A stretch of 64,000 nucleotides of DNA from an uncultured Lachnospiraceae bacterium (GTDB lineage Bacteria > Bacillota > Clostridia > Lachnospirales > Lachnospiraceae). The notes under the pieces were generated by a model. The model did no database searches and was not told where the DNA came from. It saw only the letters and a list, made by a program, of their open reading frames with translations. This document shows positions 52,233-60,707 of this stretch, piece after piece. Made by a program: the position numbers and the translations under genes. The stretch's first letter is position 1. Every line of letters starts with the position of its first letter. Location of the stretch: the NCBI GenBank assembly GCA_902796005.1, contig CADBNF010000032.1, positions 62,001 through 126,000 on the forward strand. The letters are read 5' to 3'.

Positions 52233-52847
52233 TTAGAATAAATGCTTCAGTGCGGCTTTGAGCAGAGCGCCGGTCTCGGAGGATCCGGTTTCTGCCAGGG
52301 CATCCCGGACAGCCTTCATGGCCTCCGCCCTGCCGTAGCCCAGAGCCACAAGGGCAGCGGCAGCTTCCGAAACCGCCGCATTGTCCGAACCGGCATGGTC
52401 GGCAGCGGCTGACGGCTCTTCCTCTCCGGGGGGCAGCAGGTCTTCCAGCTTAAAGGCATCCTTAAGCTCCAGGATAACCTTTGCCGCGGTTTTCTTCCCG
52501 ATGCCCGGCGCCTTGGAAAGCTGTCTGGTATCCTCGGTGAGCACCGCGTAGCGCAGCTCCTCCGCGGAAAGAACGGACAGAACCCCAAGGGCGGCCTTCG
52601 GACCGATGCCGTTGACGCCGATGAGCAGCTTGAAGGCCTCCAGATCCTCCTTTTTCGCGAAGCCGTAAAGGCTCAGGGAATCCTCCTTGACGGAAAGATA
52701 GGTATACAGCTTCACCTCCTGTCCCCTGGAAAACGCACCCTGCAGCAGGGAGGTGGGAACAAAGATGCGAAAGCCGATACCGTCCCTGTCCAGGATGACA
52801 CAGTCGGGACGAACCTCTTCCAGAATGCCCTTTACATAACCGATCAT
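52233..52847 (-). CDS. ruvA: Holliday junction branch migration protein RuvA
   Basis: A 204-residue RuvA. An OB fold (MIGYVKGILEEVRPDCVILDRDGIGF) is followed by two helix-hairpin-helix motifs (GVNGIGPKAALGVLSVLS and APGIGKKTAAKVILELKD) and a C-terminal RuvB-binding domain after an acidic, alanine-rich linker. First gene of the ten-gene minus-strand operon, with a promoter at 52883-52910. Confidence 0.95.
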   Translation of the reverse strand: MIGYVKGILEEVRPDCVILDRDGIGFRIFVPTSLLQGAFSRGQEVKLYTYLSVKEDSLSLYGFAKKEDLEAFKLLIGVNGIGPKAALGVLSVLSAEELRYAVLTEDTRQLSKAPGIGKKTAAKVILELKDAFKLEDLLPPGEEEPSAAADHAGSDNAAVSEAAAALVALGYGRAEAMKAVRDALAETGSSETGALLKAALKHLF

Positions 52848-52882
52848 TATCTGTCCTCTTTATTCAAAGCATAGTTTGTGTT

Positions 52883-52910
52883 ATTATATCACAAACGGAG
52901 ATTTTGTAAA
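52883..52910 (-). promoter_or_regulatory. Promoter of the ruvA-to-SPFH operon
   Basis: Minus-strand TTTACA (52905-52910), 16-base spacer, TATAAT (52883-52888) with TGA just upstream. The -35 abuts the ATG of the divergent YprB-like gene at 52911. I see no equally good promoter for that gene; a weak TTCAAA/TATATC pair at 52863-52890 on the plus strand overlaps it. Confidence 0.75.
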
Positions 52911-53996
52911 ATGGTCATATATGAAGAAATTCCGATAAATTCGCTGAAAAGCCAGGCGTATTTATCCGAAAACGTACTGTATTTTGATATTGAAACCACC
53001 GGGCTTTCCTGGCATACCTCCCATCTTACGGTCATCGGCGCTGCTTACCGCAAGGGAGAGCTTCTCCGGGTGGTCCAGTATTTTGCCGACAGGCCGGACC
53101 GGGAAGAGGCGCTCCTTACGGATTTTTCCGCCCTGGCCGCACCCTTTGACACGGTTGCCCATTTTAACGGGGCCACCTTTGACATCGGTTATGTGGCCGG
53201 CAAATGCAGTTTCTACGGGCTGCCGGACCCCTTTGAAGGAAAGGCATCCCTGGATCTTTACCGGTACTGCAGAGGCTGCAAAGACCTCTTCGGCCTGGAA
53301 AACCTGAAGCAGAAAAGCCTGGAAAAGCTCTTTTCCTTCCCCAGGAAAGACACCATAAGCGGCGCGGACTGCATTACCTGCTACAGGGATTTTGTCGCCT
53401 TCGGCGATACGGCAGCCCGGGATGCCATCCTGCTGCACAACAAGGAGGACGTGGTGGGCCTGTGCGAGCTGACCGGCCTGCTGGCCTTTGACGCCTTCAG
53501 AAACGGCGCCTTTACCGTTGCCTCCGCAGCTGCCAAGCAGGGAGGCCTCGTGCTGCGCCTGGCGCTGGAGCAGCCCCTTCCCTTCCTGCTTCGCCGGCAG
53601 AAAGGGGTCTACAGCCTGGATGCCCGGGGAGAGGAAGCTGTTCTCACGGCCGCCGGCGTCTCCTCTACCCTTTATTACTACTTCTCTCACTACCGGGATT
53701 ATTTCTATCTTCCCGAGGAGGACCGGGCCGTGCACAAAAGCGTGGGCATTTACGTCGATCCGGCTTACCGGGTAAAGGCGACAGCCGCCACGGCTTATGA
53801 GAAAATTTCAGGCTTCTTTATTTACCAGCCCTGTGCTATAATTGAGCCGTGCTTCCGCCCGGACAGATCCTCTAAGCTGACCCTGTTTCCGGCGGAAAAG
53901 CTTCCGCGTCCGGAGGATCCGGTATGGAAACGCTACACGGCGGAAGTGATTAAGACATTGATGAAAAAAGAACCAGGAGGAAAAGCAAATGTCTGA
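52911..53996 (+). CDS. YprB-like ribonuclease H fold exonuclease
   Basis: A 361-residue protein. LYFDIETTGLSW (Asp26, Glu28) begins a DEDD-type exonuclease core (RNase_H_2, PF13482): VAHFNGATFDIGY and later LLHNKEDVVGLCEL carry the other acidic residues. In Bacillus the YprB domain is encoded next to the YprA helicase; here it is not. The C-terminal 150 residues have no recognised domain. The ATG at 52911 has GGAG 11 bases before it; the frame extends 11 codons upstream. Its last codons overlap the enoyl-CoA hydratase start by eight bases. Confidence 0.85.
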   Translation: MVIYEEIPINSLKSQAYLSENVLYFDIETTGLSWHTSHLTVIGAAYRKGELLRVVQYFADRPDREEALLTDFSALAAPFDTVAHFNGATFDIGYVAGKCSFYGLPDPFEGKASLDLYRYCRGCKDLFGLENLKQKSLEKLFSFPRKDTISGADCITCYRDFVAFGDTAARDAILLHNKEDVVGLCELTGLLAFDAFRNGAFTVASAAAKQGGLVLRLALEQPLPFLLRRQKGVYSLDARGEEAVLTAAGVSSTLYYYFSHYRDYFYLPEEDRAVHKSVGIYVDPAYRVKATAATAYEKISGFFIYQPCAIIEPCFRPDRSSKLTLFPAEKLPRPEDPVWKRYTAEVIKTLMKKEPGGKANV

Positions 53997-54783
53997 ACCA
54001 GCCATTCTCAAAACCAGATATGACAGCCATCCCGCTGCCGTATATCTTACCATTTCCAATTTGGAGGCGGCCAATTCCTTTACCCAGGAAATGTTCCGCC
54101 AGCTTATCGACTACATCCGGGAAGCAAATGAAGACCCGACGGTGAGGGTTATTGTCCTTCGGGGCGACGGAGACAGATTCTTCAGCTCCGGCCTTTCCAT
54201 GGAAATGCTGGACAACATCAATACCACGGATGCCAAGATGGCCCAGTGGAAGCTGGGAAAATGGGCAAGGGAAGCCATGGCGGAAAGCAACAAGATCATC
54301 GTTTCCGCAGTAAAGGGCGCCTGTGCCGGCGCAGGCTTTGAGCTGTCCCTGTGCGCAGACCTTATTTATGCCTCCGACAAGGCCAAATTCGTACTGCCGG
54401 AATTCAATATCGGACTGATTCCCGGCTGCGGCGGCGCGCTGAACCTGCATAAGAAAATCCCCTACAACCGTTTCTTCGAGATGATCACCTTCTGCGAGCG
54501 CATGAAGCCCGAAGAAGGGCTGAAATGGGGCATCATCAACAAGGTATTCCCCGTAGATGAGTTTGACGCCTCCGTGGAAGAGCTGGTAAAGAAGCTCTGT
54601 GAACGTCCTCCGCTGTCCGTAAAGGGCTTCAAGGAGCTGCTGCGTACCCAGGCTGTCCTCGGCGAGGAAGCCGCTTTCCGCAAGGAATACGACTTGAGCG
54701 TGGACCTGATGTCCACCAAGGATTTCCAGAATGCCGTAAAGGCCTTCCGGGCCAAGGAAGCGCCGGTGTTCAAAGGCGAATAA
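53989..54783 (+). CDS. Enoyl-CoA hydratase/isomerase family protein
   Basis: A 264-residue crotonase-fold protein. VIVLRGDGDRFFSSGLSMEML and AVKGACAGAGFELSLCADLIYAS form the two oxyanion-hole segments; PEFNIGLIPGCGGALNL is the usual third block, where the second catalytic glutamate lies. Substrate could be any acyl-CoA. There are no other beta-oxidation genes nearby; it is co-transcribed with a nuclease gene, so its pathway is open. AGGAGGAAAAGCAA precedes the ATG. Confidence 0.85.
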   Translation: MSEPAILKTRYDSHPAAVYLTISNLEAANSFTQEMFRQLIDYIREANEDPTVRVIVLRGDGDRFFSSGLSMEMLDNINTTDAKMAQWKLGKWAREAMAESNKIIVSAVKGACAGAGFELSLCADLIYASDKAKFVLPEFNIGLIPGCGGALNLHKKIPYNRFFEMITFCERMKPEEGLKWGIINKVFPVDEFDASVEELVKKLCERPPLSVKGFKELLRTQAVLGEEAAFRKEYDLSVDLMSTKDFQNAVKAFRAKEAPVFKGE

Positions 54784-54792
54784 GTGCAATTA

Positions 54793-54836
54793 AAATGCTA
54801 CCACGAACATTATCGGAAATGTTTGTGGTAGCATTT
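54793..54836. terminator. Bidirectional 19-bp hairpin that contains the Suv3-like stop codons
   Basis: AAATGCTACCACGAACATT (54793-54811) pairs with AATGTTTGTGGTAGCATTT (54818-54836) with a single G-U position and a six-base loop. The right arm is coding: it encodes the last residues CYHKHF of the helicase, and the loop holds RTAA. On the minus strand it is followed by TTAATT; on the plus strand by TTTGTC. It probably ends both convergent transcripts. Confidence 0.7.
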
Positions 54837-56534
54837 GTCACAGCAGGGGAATCTCCAGGTGGGAGGAAGTATTCTGCCGCAGTATCTGCAGGTTCGGATG
54901 TAGGCATCCTTGTCCTGCTCAAGAAATGCATTGATGCGTTCGCACAGCTGCCGCTTCTCTTCCATCCGGTCCTCTTCTATGCCGATGACCCGCAGCAGCT
55001 GGTGACGGATGTCCAGCTCCCGGTAACGGTGTTCGCACTCCTCCAGGGTATCGGTCCCGGAGAAGGGCTCGGGAAGGGGCTGGTCGTTCAGGATATTCAG
55101 GGAGCAGTCGAACCAGTAGGAAAGCAGCTGCTCATCCTCAACGTCAAAGGGACAGGTAATCAGCCGGTATACCAGATGCTTCTGCCCTTTGTTCGTGTAA
55201 CGGCTTAAAAACCGGTAAATCCGGATGGCATCCGACATGTCCGCCCGGGTTACGCCGGGTATCTTAGGAAGATTCTGCCAGGCATTTAAAAGGTCAGAGA
55301 TCTTATAGTCGGAATCCATGGTTTCTTCCGGGAAGGGAATGGTCAGGTTTTTAAGCTCCCTGTCCGGTCTTTCAAGTCCGTCTCTTATCAGCTCCGGCTC
55401 TGCCATGGAGAGTACGAAGCCCTCGTCATAGATACCGAATCTGCCCGCCCTTCCGGCAATCTGCTTGATTTCGTCGGGATACAAAGGCCTGGTCCGCACA
55501 CCGTCGTATTTGACGGCTTCACAGAAAATGACCCTGCGGATGGGAAGGGAAACGCCCATGCCGATGGCATCCGTAGCCACCACCGCAGTGGTTTCCCCGT
55601 TCTCAAATTTCCGGATTTCCTCCTTACGGGAAGCGGGCGGCAAAGCGCCGTAAATCACGCTGGCCTTGATACCCTGCTTTTCCAGGGTGGCCGCGACGGA
55701 AAGCACGGCCCTTCTGGAAAAGACGATAAAGGCATCTCCGTCCGCCGCTTCCTTAAAGTCATCGAAGGGACCCGCAAAGGTCAGGGGCGTCAGCCTTTCA
55801 TGTCTTTCCAGGGTGTATTCCGCCCCGAAGCTTTCAAGAATGCCGCAGATGAGCTTTTCCGCCTGGGGTGCCAGACAGATGTGCACCTCTTTGGCCGGCA
55901 CGAGGAAAATGGCCTTCAGCCATCTGTCGCCTCTCTCCCTGTCGGTGATCATCTGGGCTTCGTCGATGACCGCCGTCTGCACAGGCGTCTGGAAATCACA
56001 AAGCTCGATGGTGGAGGCCACGTAGGCCGCGCCGGGCACCTCGATATGCTCCTCACCGGTCAGAAGATCGCAGTAATGCCCTTCACTGTTGAGGGTTTCA
56101 TACATCTCAAGGGCAAGAAGCCGCAAGGGTCCGAGATAGGTACCGGTTTCCGATTCCTTCAAGGCCTTCATGGCGCTGTAGGTTTTCCCGCTGTTGGTGG
56201 GGCCTACATGCAGGGTGAATTTCCGGGAAAGCCGGGCGGCCTGTATCCTGTACTGATCGATGTCAAAGCCGGACAGATACCTGTAAAGCTCTTCCTGCTT
56301 CCTTTTCTCCCGCTCCTGCCTTCTTTTCTCCTTCTGCCTGGCTCTTTTCACCTCCGGCAGCCGCAGCGCCTTTTCCACATCCTCCGGCTTCCAGTACTGG
56401 ACCCGGGTATTTTTTCTATGGGCCGTTCGTTCCAGATACGGCGCAGGAAAATACTGCTCGATCACATGCTTCGGCAGGCCGTATTTGTCCATGATATTCT
56501 GCTGGGTATACAGTCTGCCGCTTTTTCTGCTCAT
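54810..56534 (-). CDS. Suv3-like superfamily 2 RNA helicase
   Basis: A 574-residue helicase close in layout to mitochondrial Suv3. An N-terminal charged region (about 40-90) precedes the core: GPTNSGKT at 111-118 (Walker A), DEAQ at 190-193 (Walker B), FSRRAVLSVAATLEKQG, ATDAIGMGVSLPIRRVIF and QIAGRAGRFG (motif VI). The C-terminus carries CRYCGRILPPTWRFPCCDKC, a probable zinc finger. Suv3 unwinds RNA for degradation; an S1-domain protein and RNase G lie in the window but not adjacent. Bacterial forms are known in Clostridia. AGGAGA precedes the ATG. Confidence 0.85.
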   Translation of the reverse strand: MSRKSGRLYTQQNIMDKYGLPKHVIEQYFPAPYLERTAHRKNTRVQYWKPEDVEKALRLPEVKRARQKEKRRQEREKRKQEELYRYLSGFDIDQYRIQAARLSRKFTLHVGPTNSGKTYSAMKALKESETGTYLGPLRLLALEMYETLNSEGHYCDLLTGEEHIEVPGAAYVASTIELCDFQTPVQTAVIDEAQMITDRERGDRWLKAIFLVPAKEVHICLAPQAEKLICGILESFGAEYTLERHERLTPLTFAGPFDDFKEAADGDAFIVFSRRAVLSVAATLEKQGIKASVIYGALPPASRKEEIRKFENGETTAVVATDAIGMGVSLPIRRVIFCEAVKYDGVRTRPLYPDEIKQIAGRAGRFGIYDEGFVLSMAEPELIRDGLERPDRELKNLTIPFPEETMDSDYKISDLLNAWQNLPKIPGVTRADMSDAIRIYRFLSRYTNKGQKHLVYRLITCPFDVEDEQLLSYWFDCSLNILNDQPLPEPFSGTDTLEECEHRYRELDIRHQLLRVIGIEEDRMEEKRQLCERINAFLEQDKDAYIRTCRYCGRILPPTWRFPCCDKCYHKHFR

Positions 56535-56558
56535 GCTTATCTCCTGTCAGGGTACGGA

Positions 56559-57305
56559 TCAGTTATTTGCATACAGGGTGATTTCCGAGATACAGGTATC
56601 ATCCCACATGGCATTCTTATATACGCTGTCAATGGTCACGGTCAGCTGTGATGCGGATACCGCCTTCTGGAAATCAATGCAGTATTCGGTCTGCCCGTCG
56701 GGAATGGTCACCCGGAAGCATTCCCCGTCCAGCCAGACGGAAAGCTCCTTGGGCCTGGTGTTCTCGGAATAAATCTGCGGTGTACGCCAGTTGCCGGTCT
56801 TGATGCACATGTACCGGACGTTGTAAGTCTTGTCAAAGGTAAACCATACGGATTCGCCTTCGCCGTAGCCGTCCACACCTTCCTGCCAGGAGGTGATTTC
56901 ATTGCCGTCCACGGCCATTTTCGCGGAATTGTCCGTTCCGTCGGGCTGGTGCAGCTCGCTGGTGGAGTAGGCGGCGTTCATTCTTACGACGGTATAACCG
57001 CTGTAATTCCGGCTGCTGGCCCTGACCACCTCAGCCTCATTGGCAGTCTTGCTGTCCTCCGCTTCCTCTTCCGAGGAGGATGCAGCGGTGCTTTCTTCCC
57101 CGCTGCTGCTCTCTTCTTCCTCTTCCGGCGCCTGGGTGGGTTCGGGCGTAACGTATTCACCGCGATCGTCCACATTGGCCAGAAGGGTTTCCTTCTTCAT
57201 GCCCTGGTTTCCGCCGTTTGCACAGCCGGCCAGAAGAAGCGCAAGAACAAGCAGTACGCACAAAACAGGTTTTACGGTTTTTGCATGTTTAAACTTTGTT
57301 TTCAT
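56559..57305 (-). CDS. Lipoprotein with discoidin-like (NADase-type glycan-binding) domain
   Basis: A 248-residue lipoprotein. A basic start and hydrophobic run lead to LLLAGC (Cys28), the lipobox. A spacer rich in Glu and Ser (about 50-90) is followed by a C-terminal beta-sandwich (about 110-248): GTDNSAKMAVDGNEITSWQEG and GESVWFTFDKTYNVRYMCIK fit the F5/8-type or NADase-type glycan-binding domain. It probably binds a surface polysaccharide. Start uncertain: GTG 57317, ATG 57311 or ATG 57305; the last has the best spacing to AAGTGG. It lies between the M14 peptidase and the helicase on the same strand. Confidence 0.75.
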   Translation of the reverse strand: MKTKFKHAKTVKPVLCVLLVLALLLAGCANGGNQGMKKETLLANVDDRGEYVTPEPTQAPEEEEESSSGEESTAASSSEEEAEDSKTANEAEVVRASSRNYSGYTVVRMNAAYSTSELHQPDGTDNSAKMAVDGNEITSWQEGVDGYGEGESVWFTFDKTYNVRYMCIKTGNWRTPQIYSENTRPKELSVWLDGECFRVTIPDGQTEYCIDFQKAVSASQLTVTIDSVYKNAMWDDTCISEITLYANN

Positions 57306-57347
57306 GTTCATTTCCACTTAAGTATCATATTCCTTGCATAAAGGTTA

Positions 57348-58592
57348 TCAGTAACGAAGTGCGGAAATCACGGTGACCTCCCACACATTGATGTTTTCCG
57401 CCCATATCTGCGGGAACTGGTCCTGAATATAAGGACAGGTACCGCTTCCCACCTCCACCGTCAGGGAGGGAATCTGGCAACGGTAGATTCCCCAGTCGCT
57501 GTACCCGGCCGGGTCCACCGTGGAGTAATTGCTCTCCAGGGGATAGCCGGTGACGGAGGAAATATCGTTGGCAAAGGCCAGGGCCTTATCATATATGGGT
57601 TCGATGTTGGCAAAATTCCAGTAAACCAGCTGCCCCTGGGCATGATAGCTGATCGTCCTCGAAAAGCCCGAAGCGGCGGTCAGGGATATCAAAGCCCCGG
57701 CTTCCGGTGTGGACCCGGGAAATTCTCCCTTGTAATGATCGGCGGAAGGATGGCCCAGGCCGTCATTGTATTCCTCCCAGAAGGCGTCGAAATTGCGGTT
57801 GACGTCCACGCCGGAGGCATTTGCCTTCCAGCGGTCCAGGTAGGTCTGGGAAAGGTCGCTGCCGTCCATGGCCGCGATATTGTATATCCCGGAGAGAACC
57901 TCCTCCGTCTGTATGCCCGCAAGGCCGTACTGGCTGATGCTGATGCCGTCGGGGTTGACCATGGGCACGACGTGGATCGCGCACCGGTTCCACATATCCC
58001 GGTAATCATATTCACCGAAATTGATGCCCTCCCGGCAGTGGGACAGGTACACCGCCATCTGCTTCATGACCAGCTGGCTTGTGATGTACTCCCGGCCGTG
58101 GGTACCCGCGTTAATCAGTACACGCACCGGCGCGTCGGGATTTCCCACGATAAAATGGAGGATTTCCCTGCCGTCAGCGGTTGTACCCAGGGAATCCATG
58201 GTGAGGTATTCGGGATACAGGGAAAGAAGGATTTCCCCGTCCCGGACCATATCCGCATAGGAATACAGGCCCTCATCCTTCAGTACCTTCAGGTCATCCA
58301 CCGTATAGACGGGCGCTGCCGGCTCCTCAGGTATTTCTTCCGTTTCTGCCGAAATGACCTCATCTGCAGGCGCCGTTTCCGCAGGTACGGTCTCCTCTTC
58401 GGGAACTGCAGGTTCCTCAGAGAGGATTTCCTGTTCGGGATACGCCTCCGCCTGCCCGGTTTCGGAAAGTGCCTGCGTCTCCTCATAGGGGATGCTTTCG
58501 GACTCCGGCGTCTTATCTTTTGCGCATCCGGTCATAAAGACAAGAAGCCCTGCCAGGAACAGAGACGTAAAACAAGGAATCAGTTTACGCAT
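57348..58592 (-). CDS. M14 family zinc carboxypeptidase, lipoprotein
   Basis: A 414-residue surface lipoprotein. Signal peptide with VFMTGC (Cys23); a 75-residue Glu/Pro/Ala-rich spacer follows. The M14 domain (about 95-414) has GTHGREYI (zinc His and Glu), CAIHVVPMVNPDG (third zinc His), DVNRNFDAFW (substrate-binding Asn-Arg) and SLTVEVGSG (catalytic Glu). It likely trims peptidoglycan stem peptides (gamma-D-glutamyl-diamino acid peptidase type) or other peptides outside the cell. AGGAGAATAGCCG before the ATG. Confidence 0.9.
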   Translation of the reverse strand: MRKLIPCFTSLFLAGLLVFMTGCAKDKTPESESIPYEETQALSETGQAEAYPEQEILSEEPAVPEEETVPAETAPADEVISAETEEIPEEPAAPVYTVDDLKVLKDEGLYSYADMVRDGEILLSLYPEYLTMDSLGTTADGREILHFIVGNPDAPVRVLINAGTHGREYITSQLVMKQMAVYLSHCREGINFGEYDYRDMWNRCAIHVVPMVNPDGISISQYGLAGIQTEEVLSGIYNIAAMDGSDLSQTYLDRWKANASGVDVNRNFDAFWEEYNDGLGHPSADHYKGEFPGSTPEAGALISLTAASGFSRTISYHAQGQLVYWNFANIEPIYDKALAFANDISSVTGYPLESNYSTVDPAGYSDWGIYRCQIPSLTVEVGSGTCPYIQDQFPQIWAENINVWEVTVISALRY

Positions 58593-58619
58593 CGGCTATT
58601 CTCCTGTGAATCAGGGACA

Positions 58620-59654
58620 TCAGTAAAGTCCCTGGATTTCGTATTCCATGTCAGAATAGGAAAAGCTCACCTTGAAAATATCGCCGACGTCCTTGTCGTC
58701 AATTTCCCAGTAGAAATGGATGACGTCTCCGTTCTTTATATTCTCATAGACGTCCAGATAGCCGGAAACTGGGGTAACGCCGCCGCTGCCCTCACCTTTG
58801 AGGAAGCTGGTAACCAGTGTCGAATCATCCACCAGGCCGCCCACAAGCTCATTTGCCAGGTCTCCGTAGATACCATAATCTTTGGTGGACACGCCGAGCA
58901 TCAGGTCCGTCAGCTTTGAGCGGTTCTTATCCGTAACCTTAAAAAGATCCGGGTTTTCTTCCACGAGCCTGTCCACATCAATGACGGCAGAGGCGGTGCC
59001 GCTTCCGTCATAGCCGCTTACGGTAACCTTCAGGTATTTGTTAAGGTCAACCACGGTTCTCCGGTTGGACAGGAAGAAAAAGGCGCCTATGGCCGCAGCC
59101 GCTACGATAATGATGGCGATAACGGCAATCTTTACGTTCTTTCCGCCGCCGGAGGGCCGTACCGGCGTTTTGACATTCTGCCGGTTTGTGGGCCGGTTTC
59201 CGCCGGTATTGGACGTATTCCGCGTATTCCGCTGGTTTGTGCCGGTATTCGAAGTCTGCCGGGTCGGTCTTGTATTTTCCGTTGTCTGCCGGTTCGGTCT
59301 CGTATTTTCCGCCGGCTGCCGGTTCGGCTGCGTGTTTTCCGCCGGCTGCCGGTTCGGTCTCGTGTTTTCTGCCGGCTGCCGGGTCGCTCCGGTATTCAGG
59401 CTGCCCTGCCGGACGCCGCCTGCGGACTGGGTCTTCAGGTTCGGCTGGCCGGTGCCGGTATTCTGCGGAGTCCGGCGTATATTTTCGTTCTGCACAGTCT
59501 GGCGGACAGGTTCGGCCTGCCGCACGGGCGGTACGGGCGGTGCCGGCGTCTCTTCAACATTCTGGGGGAAAGGATCCTCTTCTATCCGCGTCCCGCAGAC
59601 CGGACAGAAAAGGGCATCATCGGGAATTTTGGTTCCGCATTCAGGACAAAACAT
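58620..59654 (-). CDS. Zinc-ribbon membrane protein with Gln/Asn/Arg-rich repeat linker
   Basis: A 344-residue protein. CPECGTKIPDDALFCPVCG at the N-terminus is a double C-x-x-C zinc ribbon in the cytoplasm. Residues about 75-165 form a low-complexity linker with 10-residue repeats of type RQPAENTRPN, encoded by a 30-bp tandem repeat. A single membrane helix follows (VKIAVIAIIIVAAAAIGAFFF), then an extracellular domain of about 140 residues, rich in DVDRLVEENPDLF type segments, of unknown function. It sits 21 bases after another zinc-ribbon protein gene. Confidence 0.75.
   Translation of the reverse strand: MFCPECGTKIPDDALFCPVCGTRIEEDPFPQNVEETPAPPVPPVRQAEPVRQTVQNENIRRTPQNTGTGQPNLKTQSAGGVRQGSLNTGATRQPAENTRPNRQPAENTQPNRQPAENTRPNRQTTENTRPTRQTSNTGTNQRNTRNTSNTGGNRPTNRQNVKTPVRPSGGGKNVKIAVIAIIIVAAAAIGAFFFLSNRRTVVDLNKYLKVTVSGYDGSGTASAVIDVDRLVEENPDLFKVTDKNRSKLTDLMLGVSTKDYGIYGDLANELVGGLVDDSTLVTSFLKGEGSGGVTPVSGYLDVYENIKNGDVIHFYWEIDDKDVGDIFKVSFSYSDMEYEIQGLY
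59251..59390 (-). repeat. 30-bp tandem repeat inside the zinc-ribbon gene
   Basis: About four and a half units with a 30-base period (59251, 59281, 59311, 59341, 59371), the core being tgccggttcggtctcgtgtt on the plus strand. It encodes RQPAENTRPN-type decapeptides. Copies differ by a few bases, so the array is not freshly expanded, but length variation between strains is likely. Confidence 0.85.
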
Positions 59655-59675
59655 GGTGTACTCTTCCTTTCATAG

Positions 59676-60599
59676 TTAATCAAGCAGTTTGCTGCCGCAG
59701 TTGTTGCAGAAGCGGGAATCGGGCAGATTCACCGTTCCGCAGACGCTGCAGATGTTTTCCTGCGGTTCGACGTATTTTGTTCCGCACCGGGCACAGAAGA
59801 TTTCCACATCCTTCATTTCCCGGCCGCAGCCCGGACATATCTTCTTTGCCGCGGTACTGCCAGGCGCAGGCATGGCAGCCGGTTCGGGTTCCGGCGCAGG
59901 TACGGAGGGCCTGACCGGGCCGGTGCCTCTGTTCTGGTAGGCATTGATCCTGCCCGACACATTTACGGCGGTATTGCGGCCGTTGGCTGACGTGCCTGCG
60001 GCAGGCGTATTTCTTCTGCTGTTATATTCGGATGCAGAGGTATTTCTTACCCTTGTGTCCACCGGCTGCTTCTGCGCCGTATTTCCGGACGGCGCGGCAG
60101 TGGGCCTTGTATTTGCCCGGACAGGCTTTCCCCTTCCGTTCTTCAGGGATGCCAGCAGTCCCGCATAGCCGGTTTCCGTATCCATCCTTCCGATGGTTAT
60201 CAGCAGGCAGGTGAACAGCAGAAAGATGATGAACAGGAAGGTAAGGAAAAATACCAGGCCCGTGGGGCCGGTTTCCCTGTACCTGTAGTAGGAATACCGG
60301 TACATCTGTCCCGAGGAAAGATTGACGAAGCCAATCCACAGGAACAGGTCAATGACGGTAAGAATGGTCATCACCAGGGCTGTCTTCCGGTAGTTTCCGT
60401 CCTTTTTCAACAGGCCGATGAGGGAAATTATCGACATGATAATGGGCAGGAAGGTAACTAGAACATTGATCCCGGCTCCCCCCGAGAGGGCCACAATGGC
60501 GGGATAGATGCCATAGGAAGCCAGAGAAATAAACGGATACATGAAAATGGAAATCAGGGATACGATGAATATCCAGAGCCTGAGATTGCCTGTTTTCAA
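59676..60599 (-). CDS. Polytopic membrane protein with C-terminal zinc ribbons
   Basis: A 307-residue protein. Four hydrophobic helices fall within residues about 8-150 (LWIFIVSLISIFMYPFISL; LVTFLPIIMSIISLIGLL; ALVMTILTVIDLFLWIG; LVFFLTFLFIIFLLFTCLL). A disordered Arg/Asn/Pro linker leads to two C-terminal zinc ribbons (CPGCGREMKDVEIFCARCG and CSVCGTVNLPDSRFCNNCG). The start is TTG at 60599, seven bases after AAAGGAGG; the frame extends upstream with no RBS. It mirrors the next gene, which has the ribbon at the other end; together they may act as a pair. Function unknown. Confidence 0.72.
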   Translation of the reverse strand: MKTGNLRLWIFIVSLISIFMYPFISLASYGIYPAIVALSGGAGINVLVTFLPIIMSIISLIGLLKKDGNYRKTALVMTILTVIDLFLWIGFVNLSSGQMYRYSYYRYRETGPTGLVFFLTFLFIIFLLFTCLLITIGRMDTETGYAGLLASLKNGRGKPVRANTRPTAAPSGNTAQKQPVDTRVRNTSASEYNSRRNTPAAGTSANGRNTAVNVSGRINAYQNRGTGPVRPSVPAPEPEPAAMPAPGSTAAKKICPGCGREMKDVEIFCARCGTKYVEPQENICSVCGTVNLPDSRFCNNCGSKLLD

Positions 60600-60656
60600 G
60601 CTGAATCCTCCTTTTATTTCGTTTTTAATGGCTGGTACAGGTCTGTACACAGCTGA

Positions 60657-60685
60657 ATTATACTCTGTTTTCAGGCGTTTCGCAA
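60657..60685 (-). promoter_or_regulatory. Promoter of the zinc-ribbon pair
   Basis: Minus-strand TTGCGA (60680-60685), 17-base spacer, TATAAT (60657-60662). It leads to the TTG start at 60599 after a leader of about 50 bases. Confidence 0.8.
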
Positions 60686-60707
60686 CTTAAGGAAAGCCGG
60701 CAGAGCG

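Noticed and set aside
53808..54789. Minus-strand open frames opposite the enoyl-CoA hydratase gene
   Set aside because: The plus strand shows full crotonase motifs and a strong ribosome binding site; the antisense frames have none.
59251..59390. CRISPR-like periodic repeat
   Set aside because: Units of 30 bases lie head to tail without spacers, keep the reading frame and encode a repeat peptide.
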